64,000 nt of DNA from Micromonospora alfalfae (lineage in GTDB: Bacteria; Actinomycetota; Actinomycetes; Mycobacteriales; Micromonosporaceae), in assembly GCF_022230925.1 (NCBI RefSeq), contig NZ_JAKKFH010000001.1:293208-357207 (forward strand), in the 5' to 3' direction. The translations under genes were made by a program, and so were the position numbers. The notes under the pieces are model-generated. The model was given only the letters and a program-made list of their open reading frames with translations, made no database searches and was not told the DNA's origin. Shown here in pieces: positions 45,922 through 53,853 of this stretch (position 1 is its first letter; every line of letters starts with the position of its first letter).

Positions 45922-47976
45922 TCAGTCCTGGCGGTCGGGCACGAAACCCTTGGCGATCCGGTCGAAGTTCGGCAGGTTGGCCTGCCAGTCCTTCTCCGCG
46001 ATCTCCCACCGCAGCGCGTAGCCCCGGTTGCTGGCCGTCACGAACCCCCGGTTGCGGACGTGGATCCGCTGCCCGTCCCGGGTCTCCAGCCACTCCCAGT
46101 CCGCACAGGTCTTCCAGAAGTTGCAGCGCACGATGTCTAGGTACTGATAGTTGGTGACTTCGTTCTTGCGGCCGCCCTCGATGCTCTTCCAGTCGGCGTA
46201 TGCGTCCTTCTTCGGCGTGGGGGTCCACTGGACGAGCAGCTCCCCCGGCCCGTTGGACTCGTCGAAGACGACAGTGTTCCGACCAGCGTCGCGGCGCACC
46301 CAACCATCGGGAATCGGCAGGGAGAAGCCTTCGGGGTCCTTGTGCAGCTTCCAGCCCGCCGGCAGCGCGTTCGGGTCGGCCGAGGGGGTGGCCGAGGTCG
46401 ACGGGCTGGGGGCACCGGTAGTGGGCGACGCTGGCGCGGAAGCGGAGGTCGGCGCGGCCCCCGAGGTCGCGGCAGCACCGGTCGGGTTGGCCTGCGGGGT
46501 CTTGGGGTCGTCCTTGGTGAGCATCGGCACGACCACCACGAGGCCGATCAGCAGCAGGGCGACCACGGCACCGATCAGCAGGTTGCGTCTGGTGTTGTCC
46601 GGCTTCGTGCCGTCCGAGGGCGGCACCGGCGCTCGGCCGGCCGGGCTCAGCGGCGGCATCAGCGACGTCGGCGTGGTCGGCTTGCGCTGCTCCGGAGCCA
46701 CTGGCGGGCCGTCGACAACAGTCGGCTCGTCGTCGACGTTCGTCGTACCGTCGCCGCTCGTGTCGGGCGCGCCGCTCGTGTCGGGCGCGCCGCTCGTGTC
46801 GGGCGCTGCCGTGACCTTCGCGGTCGGGTCGGCAGCGGACGGACGGTCGATCGTGGCGGTCGGCTCGGCCGGCGCCGCCGCGGTCGACTCGCCCGACACC
46901 AGGGCGGTCGGGTCGGCGGCCGCACCGGAGGAAACGACGGCCGTCGGCGTGGCATCGGCGGCTGGGGTCGCGGCGGCAGCAGAGGTGGCAGCTGAGGTGG
47001 CAGCTGAGGTGGTCGCGGCGGCGGCCGGTGGCGGCGACACCGGCCGGTCGACACTCTCGGCCGGTCGCGGGGCCGGCACCACCGGCAGGCGCGGCTCGCG
47101 CGGACCGTTCGGCCCGGGCCGGCGTACGCCATCGAGCAGTGAGATCCCGCGCGACCGCTTGCCCCCGGCGCGACGCAGCAAGCGCTCCGCCACCTCGGCG
47201 GTGATCCGCTCGTTCGGGTCCTTGCGCAGCAGCCCGTTGAGGACGGCCTTCAGCGGACCGGCGTTCTTCGGTGGCGGAATCGGCTCGGTGGCCAACGCGG
47301 CCAGGGTGCCGATCGCCGACGGTCGGGCGTACGGCGACTTGCCCTCGACAGCCGCGTAGAGCGTCGCGCCCAGCGACCACAGGTCGGCCTCCGGACCGGC
47401 GGTGCCGTCCCGGGCCCGCTCCGGCGAGATGTACGCCGGCGAGCCGAGCACCATGCCGGTGCGGGTCACGTTGGGGTCGCCGGGGATCGTGGCGAGACCG
47501 AAATCGGTCAGCACCACCCGGCCGTCGTCGCCGAGCAGCACGTTGCCGGGCTTCACGTCGCGGTGCATGACACCCGCCTTGTGCGCGGCGCTGAGCGCAC
47601 CCAGCACGCCCAGGCCGATCTCCACAGTGCGGGCCACCGACACCGGGCCGTCCTCGGCGAGAGTGTCCTGCAACGACCTCGACGCCACGTACTCCATGAC
47701 GATCCACGGATCGCCGTCGGTGCGCAGCACGTCGAAGATGCGGACGACGTTGGCGTGGTTGAGCCGGGCGATGGCCCGCGCCTCCCGCAACGAACGCTCG
47801 CGCATCTCGCGGCGCTCCTCGTCGGTGAGACCGGGCGGCGGCACCAACTCCTTGATGGCGACGTCCCGGTGCAGCACCTCGTCGCGCGCCTTCCACACTC
47901 GGCCCATGCCGCCCTGGCCGAGCGGCGACAGGAGCCGGTATCGGTCAGCGACGAGTTGGGGAAGCGCGTTCGACAT
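45922..47976 (-). CDS. receptor-type Ser/Thr protein kinase (PknB-like)
   Basis: A 684-residue membrane kinase. The kinase domain covers residues 12-270: GQGGMGRVW (ATP loop), DVAIKE (Lys), HRDVKPGNVLL near 139, LTDFGLATI (DFG) and GSPAYISPE. A juxtamembrane stretch of about 190 residues, rich in Ala/Pro/Thr, holds three APDTSG units. One helix (LLIGAVVALLLIGLVVVVPML near 465) follows, then a Thr/Ser/Pro linker and a 150-residue outer domain beginning LPAGWKLHKDPEGFSLPIP, with two Cys near RCNFWKTCADW. It lacks PASTA repeats, so its ligand is not the usual muropeptide type. A leaderless promoter lies at 47984. Confidence 0.94.
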   Translation of the reverse strand: MSNALPQLVADRYRLLSPLGQGGMGRVWKARDEVLHRDVAIKELVPPPGLTDEERREMRERSLREARAIARLNHANVVRIFDVLRTDGDPWIVMEYVASRSLQDTLAEDGPVSVARTVEIGLGVLGALSAAHKAGVMHRDVKPGNVLLGDDGRVVLTDFGLATIPGDPNVTRTGMVLGSPAYISPERARDGTAGPEADLWSLGATLYAAVEGKSPYARPSAIGTLAALATEPIPPPKNAGPLKAVLNGLLRKDPNERITAEVAERLLRRAGGKRSRGISLLDGVRRPGPNGPREPRLPVVPAPRPAESVDRPVSPPPAAAATTSAATSAATSAAAATPAADATPTAVVSSGAAADPTALVSGESTAAAPAEPTATIDRPSAADPTAKVTAAPDTSGAPDTSGAPDTSGDGTTNVDDEPTVVDGPPVAPEQRKPTTPTSLMPPLSPAGRAPVPPSDGTKPDNTRRNLLIGAVVALLLIGLVVVVPMLTKDDPKTPQANPTGAAATSGAAPTSASAPASPTTGAPSPSTSATPSADPNALPAGWKLHKDPEGFSLPIPDGWVRRDAGRNTVVFDESNGPGELLVQWTPTPKKDAYADWKSIEGGRKNEVTNYQYLDIVRCNFWKTCADWEWLETRDGQRIHVRNRGFVTASNRGYALRWEIAEKDWQANLPNFDRIAKGFVPDRQD
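46755..46808. repeat. 18-bp tandem repeat, three copies
   Basis: Units of CGCTCGTGTCGGGCGCGC inside the kinase gene, the third differing in its last bases. They encode APDTSG repeats next to the membrane. Confidence 0.9.
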
Positions 47977-47983
47977 CGGTGAG

Positions 47984-47989
47984 ACGGTA
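47984..47989 (-). promoter_or_regulatory. -10 box, leaderless start of the kinase gene
   Basis: TACCGT on the minus strand, seven bases before ATG 47976. Confidence 0.55.
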
Positions 47990-48054
47990 CCCGGACCCGC
48001 TGACGCTCACACCGCCGGCACGCCACTGTGCGGTCCCCGTAACTTTCGGCCGCG

Positions 48055-48060
48055 TACCCT
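48055..48060 (+). promoter_or_regulatory. -10 box, leaderless start of accE
   Basis: TACCCT, six bases before ATG 48067. Confidence 0.6.
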
Positions 48061-48066
48061 GGCGGC

Positions 48067-48261
48067 ATGTCTGCCGAAGAGCCGCTGTTCCGGGTCGTCC
48101 GCGGCGTGCCCACCGCCGAGGAGTTGGCCGCTCTGGTGGGGGCGATCATCGTCCGAACCCGACCGGCCGCCACCCCCGCGCCGGTGACCGCGTCCGCATG
48201 GGCGCGCAGCAGTCGACCGGGCAACTCCCGCGGCTGGCGCGCCGCCGGCCTGCCCCGCTGA
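48067..48261 (+). CDS. accE: acyl-CoA carboxylase epsilon subunit
   Basis: A 64-residue protein matching the small epsilon subunit that stabilises or activates actinobacterial acyl-CoA carboxylases. Marks are FRVVRGVPTAEELAALVGAI at the N-terminus and a closing SRGWRAAGLPR. The region between is short and Ala/Thr/Pro-rich. In many actinobacteria it lies directly after the beta-subunit gene; here pccB is 7 kb to the left and maf 3.4 kb to the right. The promoter is leaderless and divergent from the kinase gene. Confidence 0.85.
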   Translation: MSAEEPLFRVVRGVPTAEELAALVGAIIVRTRPAATPAPVTASAWARSSRPGNSRGWRAAGLPR

Positions 48262-48285
48262 CCCGACACCCACCACGTACGGGGG

Positions 48286-48314
48286 CTGTCAGGGTGGCGT
48301 TGAGCCGTTAACCT
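48286..48314 (+). promoter_or_regulatory. promoter of the ESX-like cassette
   Basis: CTGTCA (48286-48291) and TAACCT (48309-48314) with 17 bases between, then a 39-base leader with GGGAGGA before ATG 48354. Confidence 0.5.
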
Positions 48315-48353
48315 CACTCAGGGAAACGGTGCCGCTACGGGTAGGGAGGATCC

Positions 48354-48812
48354 ATGATCCCCGAAGAGGACCGGCCAGCACCCTGGCTACGCGGTTACGG
48401 CGGCATCGAAGCCGACATCAGCCAGCTCAGAGAGTTCGCCGACCGGCTCGCCGCTGAGGTTGAGAGCAACTACGCGCCGCACCTGTCGTACATCGCCGAA
48501 GACATGTCAGCGAAGGTGCCCAACCCCTGCGACGCCTTCATCGAGCTGGTCACCTTCCTGCACGCGCACCACGAGACGCAGCAGGCCACCGCCGACATGG
48601 TGTACGCCGTCCGAGGCGCCACCGGCCACCTGGCCGCCGCCGCCGACCAGGTCGCCACCCACTACGCCGACAGCGACGCCTTCACCGCCGCCCGAGTGGT
48701 GGACGTGCAACGAGCCCTCGCCAACCCTTTGAACATGCTGCCCGGCGGCCCCACGTCGATGCTGACCGACCCGACCGGTCCCGACACCGAAGGACCGGTG
48801 GTGTTGCCGTGA
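48354..48812 (+). CDS. ESX/WXG100-like helical protein
   Basis: A 152-residue, mostly helical soluble protein without a signal peptide. Long helices (ISQLREFADRLAAEVESNYAPHLSYIAED and ETQQATADMVYAVRGATGHLAAAADQVATHY) resemble the helical hairpins of WXG100-like type VII substrates and chaperones, though a strict WxG is not present. It is the first gene of a cassette with coupled stop/start overlaps (GTGA at 48809) that ends in a mycosin. The function is inferred from context only. Confidence 0.65.
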   Translation: MIPEEDRPAPWLRGYGGIEADISQLREFADRLAAEVESNYAPHLSYIAEDMSAKVPNPCDAFIELVTFLHAHHETQQATADMVYAVRGATGHLAAAADQVATHYADSDAFTAARVVDVQRALANPLNMLPGGPTSMLTDPTGPDTEGPVVLP

Positions 48813-50182
48813 TCGAACGGGGCACCGGCCGCACCTCCGGCCTCACCGACTGGCACCTCATGGACGTCAACAGCATGTGGGCCTGCCTCCAGGACCACGA
48901 CACCACCAACCACTGGAAACAGGTCGCCGGCTGGCGCAAGGTCTGCGACCTGGCACAAACCCACCTCGGCCGCCTCCAGCAGTACCGACGCGGACTCGCC
49001 GAGGCATGGCCCCCCGAGACCAGCGCCGCCTCCCGCACGTACCTCGCCGAACTCGACGCACTCATCGACAAGGTGCAGCGCACCCACGACGCCGCCGCCG
49101 CGAACTACACCGCACTCTCCGCCGCAACCCAGGCCATCGGCACCACCCGCGCCGCACTCCGCAAGATCCACGAGGAGTACGCGACCAAATTCCAGCAGAA
49201 GCAGGCGTACGAGTCGATGGTCGCCGACCCGAAAGCGGTAATGGGCAACCGGACTACCACGCCGCCTGTTGCTGACGGGGAACTGGAACGGCTCAACGTG
49301 CAGGCCCGATCCATGATGTTCAGCCTGAGCGGCGAACTCCAGCAAGCCCAAGCCACCCTCCAAAAACCACCCGCAGCGCGGCCCCCGGTTCAGTCCGGAG
49401 ATCCCGATGCGTTAACTGCCGCCCCTACTGCACCAATCATTCCGCCGATCATTCCGATACCAATGCCGACCGGCGGTAATCGTGCGGCGAGCCGGATCGC
49501 ACCACCGGACGTGGCTGCACCAATTCCCCAGACGCAGGGAGTTGGACCAGTGCTGGGTGGAGCGGGAAGCGGCCTCACAAACAATCCCACTACAATAAAC
49601 ACAGGAAGCACAGTCCCCCCGGCGCCGGCCGCGCACCCTGGACTTGGCCCCCTGCCGCCCAACACGCCGATCTCGCCCCGCCCCATAACGACACCCAGTT
49701 CGGGCGGACATACGCCTACCGGCAGCGTCAGTCGGCCCCAAGCCCTGCATCCGACACCGCCAGCGCGTTCAAGTCCTCCAAGTGGAATTATCGGCGGCTT
49801 GCCCACTGGGGGCGTCGCCCCGCTAGGACCGAACACGGCTCAGCCTCGAAAGGTCAACCCAATTGGCGGTGTGATTGGAGGTGGCGGTGCCGGCACCGGG
49901 CCCACCGGGGGTGCCGGGTCTCGCCCGGGCAGCGGTCGAACATTTAACTCCGCCCATGGCGGCCCTGCTCCGATCGGTGGTGCGCCTTCGCTAGGCGGCA
50001 ATCCAGGAATTGGACTGCCACCTGGGCGGCAGCGGCAGCAACAACAATTCCCCGCGGACTCCAACCCTCGCTGGGATCCGGACAATCCATGGGAGACAGA
50101 TCAAGGGGTGAACCCCATCGTCCGCCCTGGAAATGAGCAAGGCCCAATAGACCCTGGGCCGGCCATCGGCTTCAATCGTTGA
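48809..50182 (+). CDS. type VII substrate-like protein with Pro/Gly-rich tail
   Basis: A 457-residue protein. The first 190 residues are helical (GWRKVCDLAQTHLGRLQQYRRGLAEAWPPETSAASRTYLAELDALIDKVQ ...), with AWPPETSAA at the turn where WXG proteins carry WxG. From residue about 195 the rest is low-complexity Pro/Gly/Thr/Ser. A rare TTA leucine codon lies at 49412-49414 (codon 202). Base composition falls from high GC to about 50% from that point on, so the tail has a different history from the head. The gene overlaps both neighbours by four bases. Probably a secreted or surface substrate of an ESX-like system. Confidence 0.65.
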   Translation: MIERGTGRTSGLTDWHLMDVNSMWACLQDHDTTNHWKQVAGWRKVCDLAQTHLGRLQQYRRGLAEAWPPETSAASRTYLAELDALIDKVQRTHDAAAANYTALSAATQAIGTTRAALRKIHEEYATKFQQKQAYESMVADPKAVMGNRTTTPPVADGELERLNVQARSMMFSLSGELQQAQATLQKPPAARPPVQSGDPDALTAAPTAPIIPPIIPIPMPTGGNRAASRIAPPDVAAPIPQTQGVGPVLGGAGSGLTNNPTTINTGSTVPPAPAAHPGLGPLPPNTPISPRPITTPSSGGHTPTGSVSRPQALHPTPPARSSPPSGIIGGLPTGGVAPLGPNTAQPRKVNPIGGVIGGGGAGTGPTGGAGSRPGSGRTFNSAHGGPAPIGGAPSLGGNPGIGLPPGRQRQQQQFPADSNPRWDPDNPWETDQGVNPIVRPGNEQGPIDPGPAIGFNR

Positions 50183-50930
50183 GCATGGGACTCAGCGCAC
50201 CACTCGCGGCAGTCTACGCGCTACTAGCGATAGCAGCACCAGTAGTAGCGCCTGCCCCCGCAAGCCCCGCAGCAGGTGCTGCTCTAATTCGACGCGAGCA
50301 ATGGCACCTTGACTACTTGAAGATACTCGAGGCTCAAGGCATAAATCGCGGCAACGGAGTTGTGGTCGCCGTCCCAGATACGGGGGTTGATCCCCATCCC
50401 GACCTCCGCAAGAACCTGCTTCCAGGAACGGACGTCATTCCTGGCGGAAACGGTGAAGGCACAAAAGATTTGGACAGTCATGGCACATCCATGGCTGGAC
50501 TTATTGCAGCTCACGGCCAAGGCGGAAACTCCGGAGCTCTGGGCATAGCACCAGAATCGAAGATACTGCCGATCTTCGATTCACCGCCGAACGGGGACGG
50601 CCAGCCTGACGATTTGGCGCGGGGAATCAATTATGCGATCGCGAACGGTGCAGACGTAATAAGCATCTCGTCTGTGGGCGGAAGTAGCTCGAGACTACGT
50701 GAAGCCATCCGGAGCGCCCTCGACGCAGATATCGTCATTGTGGCCGGTGTTGGTAATCTTCCCCGAGATCAAGGCGTCGGCTATCCAGCCAGCGAAGAGG
50801 GTGTTATCGCGGTTGGGGGTGTCGATCGCACTGGACAACACGCTGCCATATCCGTCACCGGGCCGAAGATCGATGTGGTCGCTCCTGCGGTCGACATCTA
50901 TAGCACCAGCTACGACGGGAAATACTCGAA
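49390..50930. other. low-GC island inside the ESX-like cassette
   Basis: Sixty-base rows here count near 48-53% GC (for example 50461-50520 has 29 of 60) against about 70% outside. The edges fall inside genes, in the tail of the 457-residue protein and before the catalytic Ser of the mycosin, and GC returns to normal after about 50930. Confidence 0.75.
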
Positions 50931-51333
50931 GGGGACTGGCACCTCGAGCGCGACGGCGATCGTGGCGGGTGCGGCTGCGTTGATCAGGTCCAAGTACCCG
51001 CATCTGCCCGCCCGGGAGGTGGCGCACCGGCTCACGGCTACCGCCATCGACAAGGGCCCTCCTGGGCGTGACGACGAGTACGGCTATGGAGTGATCGATC
51101 TTGTGGCGGCGTTGACGGCAGACGTACCGCCGCTCGGGTTTGAATCGGTGAGCGCTCCGGCCGGTGCTGGCCCGACCACGACGGCTGCCGCTCAGCCGGG
51201 TGATGGGAGCGATGGCGCAACCGCGCGCGGCCTGGCCACGCTCGGGGTGCTCGTGGCTGCCGGGGTCGGGTGGGCCGTGATAGCGCGGCGACGGCGGCGT
51301 GGTGATGATCCGCCGCCCAGAATCAGTCGCTGA
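50179..51333 (+). CDS. mycosin-like subtilase (type VII secretion protease)
   Basis: A 384-residue S8 peptidase with signal (LAAVYALLAIAAPVVAPAPASPAAG), catalytic domain and C-terminal membrane anchor (ATLGVLVAAGVGWAVIA) followed by a basic tail, the exact layout of MycP. Triad: Asp in VAVPDTGVDPHPD, His in DLDSHGTSMAGL, Ser in GTGTSSATAIVAGAAAL. Mycosins sit outside the membrane and support ESX secretion. The first codon is TTG 50179, overlapping the previous stop; ATG 50185 is an alternative. The N-terminal two thirds have low GC. No EccB/C/D/E genes lie in the window. Confidence 0.88.
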   Translation: MSMGLSAPLAAVYALLAIAAPVVAPAPASPAAGAALIRREQWHLDYLKILEAQGINRGNGVVVAVPDTGVDPHPDLRKNLLPGTDVIPGGNGEGTKDLDSHGTSMAGLIAAHGQGGNSGALGIAPESKILPIFDSPPNGDGQPDDLARGINYAIANGADVISISSVGGSSSRLREAIRSALDADIVIVAGVGNLPRDQGVGYPASEEGVIAVGGVDRTGQHAAISVTGPKIDVVAPAVDIYSTSYDGKYSKGTGTSSATAIVAGAAALIRSKYPHLPAREVAHRLTATAIDKGPPGRDDEYGYGVIDLVAALTADVPPLGFESVSAPAGAGPTTTAAAQPGDGSDGATARGLATLGVLVAAGVGWAVIARRRRRGDDPPPRISR

Positions 51334-51349
51334 TCGATCAACGAAGCGG

Positions 51350-51426
51350 TGATCCACTCGACTTTCAGGAAACCGCGGTGTCCGGGGCGAGGGGATACCG
51401 CGTCTTTCTGAAAGTCGAGTGGATCA
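51350..51426. repeat. GATC-tipped inverted repeat H
   Basis: The longest stem of the set: the arm TGATCCACTCGACTTTCAG is perfectly matched over 19 bases, then continues (ACCGCGGTGTCC against GGATACCGCG) to about 33 of 36 positions. It begins 17 bases after the mycosin stop codon. Confidence 0.9.
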
Positions 51427-51440
51427 AGGCCGCCCGGCCA

Positions 51441-51532
51441 CCGAGCCGCCCGACCACCAGCCCGATTGACCACCGAGCCGCACGACCACCAGCCCGAACG
51501 ACTACCGGGCCGAACGACCACCGAGCCGCACC
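51441..51532. repeat. 32-bp tandem repeat, nearly three copies
   Basis: Units starting CCGAGCCGCMCGACCACCAG repeat at 51441, 51473 and 51505 (the third starts CCGGGCCG and is incomplete). They lie in the gap before maf, directly after hairpin H. The frame is not maintained (32 is not a multiple of three). Confidence 0.8.
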
Positions 51533-51606
51533 ACGCCAGGCCGACCGGGCGGCGACCGGGTGGTGGGTGCTGGGCGGGGTGTCGGTCTTGGTGGGGGGCT
51601 GGGCGG

Positions 51607-51612
51607 TAACGT
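51607..51612 (+). promoter_or_regulatory. -10 box, leaderless start of maf
   Basis: TAACGT, seven bases before GTG 51620. Confidence 0.55.
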
Positions 51613-51619
51613 CGGGCTG

Positions 51620-52288
51620 GTGTCTGAGACTTTGCCGCTTCGCCTCGTGCTCGCATCGGCGAGCCCTGCCCGTCGTAAGTTGCTCCAGGCTGCCGGCGTC
51701 GAGCCCGAGGTGCTGGTCAGTGGGGTGGACGAGTCCCTGGTGGTGACCGAGCAGGCCGAGGAGTTGTGCCTGGAGTTGGCTCGCCTGAAGGCACAGGCGG
51801 TGTTGACCCGGCTGAACGCGACCGCCGATCAGCGGACGTTGGTGATCGGCTGCGACTCGGTGCTCGCCTTCGACGGGGAGATCCTCGGCAAGCCGGCGGA
51901 TGCGGCGGACGCGACCCGGCGGTGGCTGCGGATGCGGGGACGCAGCGGCGTGCTGCACAGCGGGCACTGCCTGGTCGACGCTACTGCGGGTCGGCGGGCG
52001 GAGGCTGTCGCGTCGACCACTGTCCACTTCGCTGACGTCAGTGACGACGAGATCGCCGCGTACGTGGCCACTGGTGAGCCGCTGGCGGTGGCCGGCGCGT
52101 TCACGATCGACGGGCTGGGTGGGCCGTTCGTGGAACGGATCGAGGGTGACCCGGGGACGGTGGTCGGGTTGTCGATGCCGCTGTTGCGCCGGCTCCTCGC
52201 CGAGTTGGATCTGCGGATCACCGACCTGTGGACGACTGTCGCGCCGGGCGGCCAGATGGTCGAGCCGCTCGGTAACGTCCGGTCATGA
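51620..52288 (+). CDS. maf: Maf nucleotide pyrophosphatase
   Basis: Maf proteins hydrolyse non-standard or excess nucleoside triphosphates and are linked to septum control. A 222-residue protein with LVLASASPARRKLLQAAGVEPEVLVSGVDES at the N-terminus, GCDSVLAFDGEILGKPAD in the middle (catalytic Asp) and AGAFTIDGLGGPFVERIEGDPGTVVGL near the end. GTG 51620 (VSETLPLRLVL) is set by the leaderless -10 box. The methyltransferase gene starts inside its last codons. Confidence 0.95.
   Translation: MSETLPLRLVLASASPARRKLLQAAGVEPEVLVSGVDESLVVTEQAEELCLELARLKAQAVLTRLNATADQRTLVIGCDSVLAFDGEILGKPADAADATRRWLRMRGRSGVLHSGHCLVDATAGRRAEAVASTTVHFADVSDDEIAAYVATGEPLAVAGAFTIDGLGGPFVERIEGDPGTVVGLSMPLLRRLLAELDLRITDLWTTVAPGGQMVEPLGNVRS
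52273..52278 (+). promoter_or_regulatory. -10 box, leaderless start of the methyltransferase gene
   Basis: TAACGT, six bases before ATG 52285, within the end of maf. Confidence 0.5.
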
Positions 52289-52938
52289 CCACCAAGTCGA
52301 TCCCGCTCACCGACGAGCTGCACGCCTATCTGGTCGCACACGGCTCCCCGCCGGACGAGATCATCAGTGACCTGGCCGAGGAGACCCGGTCGGTGTTGCC
52401 GGAGCACGCCGCCATGCAGGTGGCTCCGGAGCAGGCCGCGTTCCTGACGTTCCTCACCCGGCTGCTCGACGTGCGGCAGGCCGTCGAGGTCGGCACGTTC
52501 ACCGGGCTTTCGTCGCTGGCGATCGCCCGCGGGTTGCCCGAGGGCGGGCGACTGACCTGTTTCGACATCTCCGAGGAGTTCACCGGCATCGCCCGGCGCT
52601 ACTGGGCGCGGGCCGGCGTGCAGGATCTGATCGACCTCCGCATCGGTCCGGCTGCGGACGGGCTGCGGGAGTTGCCGCACGAGCGGCACTTGGACTTCGC
52701 GTTCATCGACGCGGACAAGACCGGCTACCCGATCTACTGGGCGGAGTTGGTGCCCAGGATGCGCCCGGGTGGGGTGATCGCCGTCGACAACGTGTTGCGG
52801 GGAGGCCGGGTGATCGCCCCGCAGGACGCTGGCGACCGGGCCATCGCCGCGTTCAACGACGAGGTTCTCGCGGACGTGCGGGTGGACCCGGTGATGCTGC
52901 CGATCGCGGACGGCCTCACCCTCGCCCGGGTCCGCTGA
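52285..52938 (+). CDS. O-methyltransferase (family 3)
   Basis: A 217-residue SAM-dependent methyltransferase of the caffeoyl-CoA/catechol group. SAM motif I is AVEVGTFTGLSSLAIARGLP; then LTCFDISEEF and the metal-binding acidic motif FAFIDADKTGYPIYW; a second acidic site in VIAVDNVLRGG. Its ATG overlaps the maf stop by four bases (ATGA), yet it also has its own -10 box. The natural substrate is not known for such orphan members. Confidence 0.92.
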   Translation: MTTKSIPLTDELHAYLVAHGSPPDEIISDLAEETRSVLPEHAAMQVAPEQAAFLTFLTRLLDVRQAVEVGTFTGLSSLAIARGLPEGGRLTCFDISEEFTGIARRYWARAGVQDLIDLRIGPAADGLRELPHERHLDFAFIDADKTGYPIYWAELVPRMRPGGVIAVDNVLRGGRVIAPQDAGDRAIAAFNDEVLADVRVDPVMLPIADGLTLARVR

Positions 52939-52950
52939 CCGCCGACCGCC

Positions 52951-52990
52951 GACAACCGCCGACAACCGCCGACAACCGCCGACAACCGCC
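52951..52990. repeat. 10-bp tandem repeat, four copies
   Basis: Four exact GACAACCGCC units, flanked on both sides by shorter GACCGCC units (about 52938-53005). They are intergenic, after the methyltransferase stop codon. Confidence 0.95.
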
Positions 52991-53024
52991 GACCGCCGAC
53001 CGCCGGCAACCGCTGAACACGGTA

Positions 53025-53054
53025 TTGGGGTGTCCCCACCAGGGGACACCCCAA
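53025..53054. terminator. bidirectional terminator methyltransferase / drrB
   Basis: A perfect 13-bp stem TTGGGGTGTCCCC / GGGGACACCCCAA with loop ACCA lies between converging genes. Confidence 0.9.
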
Positions 53055-53079
53055 CATCAAGGAACAGCGAAAGTCGGCG

Positions 53080-53835
53080 TCAGCGGACGCTGCGGGCGAA
53101 CTGGCGGGCGGCCCAGTAGACGCCCAGCGCGGCGAGGACCGCGGTGATGCTGAGGCCCTGCCAGACCTTGTCGCTGCCCAGGTCACCGGCGAACAGCGCC
53201 CGGGTGCCATCGACCGCCCAGGAGAACGGGTTCCAGTTGGCGATGCCCTGCAACCAGCCGGGTGCGAAGGTCAGCGGCAGCAGGATGCCGGAGAGCAGCA
53301 GCACCGGCTGAGCCACTGTGTTCATCAGCGGGGCCAGCGCATCCTCGCTCTTGACCTTGAGGGCGACGCCGTAGGAGACGGCCGAGGTCATGAGGGCGAT
53401 CAGGGCAAGCATCAGGTACGCCAGCAGCAGGTCCCCGATGAACACCCGCAGGTCGAAGATGAGCGCCAGGAGCGTGATGATGACCGCCTGCACCAGGAGC
53501 GAGACCACGTCGCGCAGCGAGCGGCCGAGCAGCAGGGCGAGCCGGCTGATCGGGGTGACCCGGGAGCGTTCGATGACGCCGGCTCGCAGCTCGGCGATCA
53601 GGCCGAAGCCCTGGAACAGGCCACCGAAGATGGCCAGCAGCACCAGTAGACCCGGTACGAAGATCTTGTAGGCGGCCGCCTGGGTGGGTGCGTTCAGTGC
53701 GGGCTTGAGCAGCGGGGCGAAGAGCAGCAGGTACATGACCGGCTGGAACACGCCGACGAAGACCCAGACCGGGTTGCGTAGCAGGAGTTGGATCTGGCGC
53801 TGGAAGATCAGCCACGTGTCACGGGCGAATTTCAT
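53080..53835 (-). CDS. drrB: ABC-2 exporter permease, DrrB type
   Basis: A 251-residue membrane protein with six helices and an ABC-2 signature (ILLPLTFAPGWLQGIANWNPFSWAVDGTRALFAGD). It follows its ATPase gene with 18 bases between, and pairs with it as a two-gene exporter of the DrrAB daunorubicin-resistance type. ATG 53835 is preceded by GGAG. The exported compound is not known; such systems export drugs or lipids. The padR gene upstream suggests induction by a compound. Confidence 0.92.
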   Translation of the reverse strand: MKFARDTWLIFQRQIQLLLRNPVWVFVGVFQPVMYLLLFAPLLKPALNAPTQAAAYKIFVPGLLVLLAIFGGLFQGFGLIAELRAGVIERSRVTPISRLALLLGRSLRDVVSLLVQAVIITLLALIFDLRVFIGDLLLAYLMLALIALMTSAVSYGVALKVKSEDALAPLMNTVAQPVLLLSGILLPLTFAPGWLQGIANWNPFSWAVDGTRALFAGDLGSDKVWQGLSITAVLAALGVYWAARQFARSVR

Positions 53836-53853
53836 GAGAGTCGTCTCCGGTGG

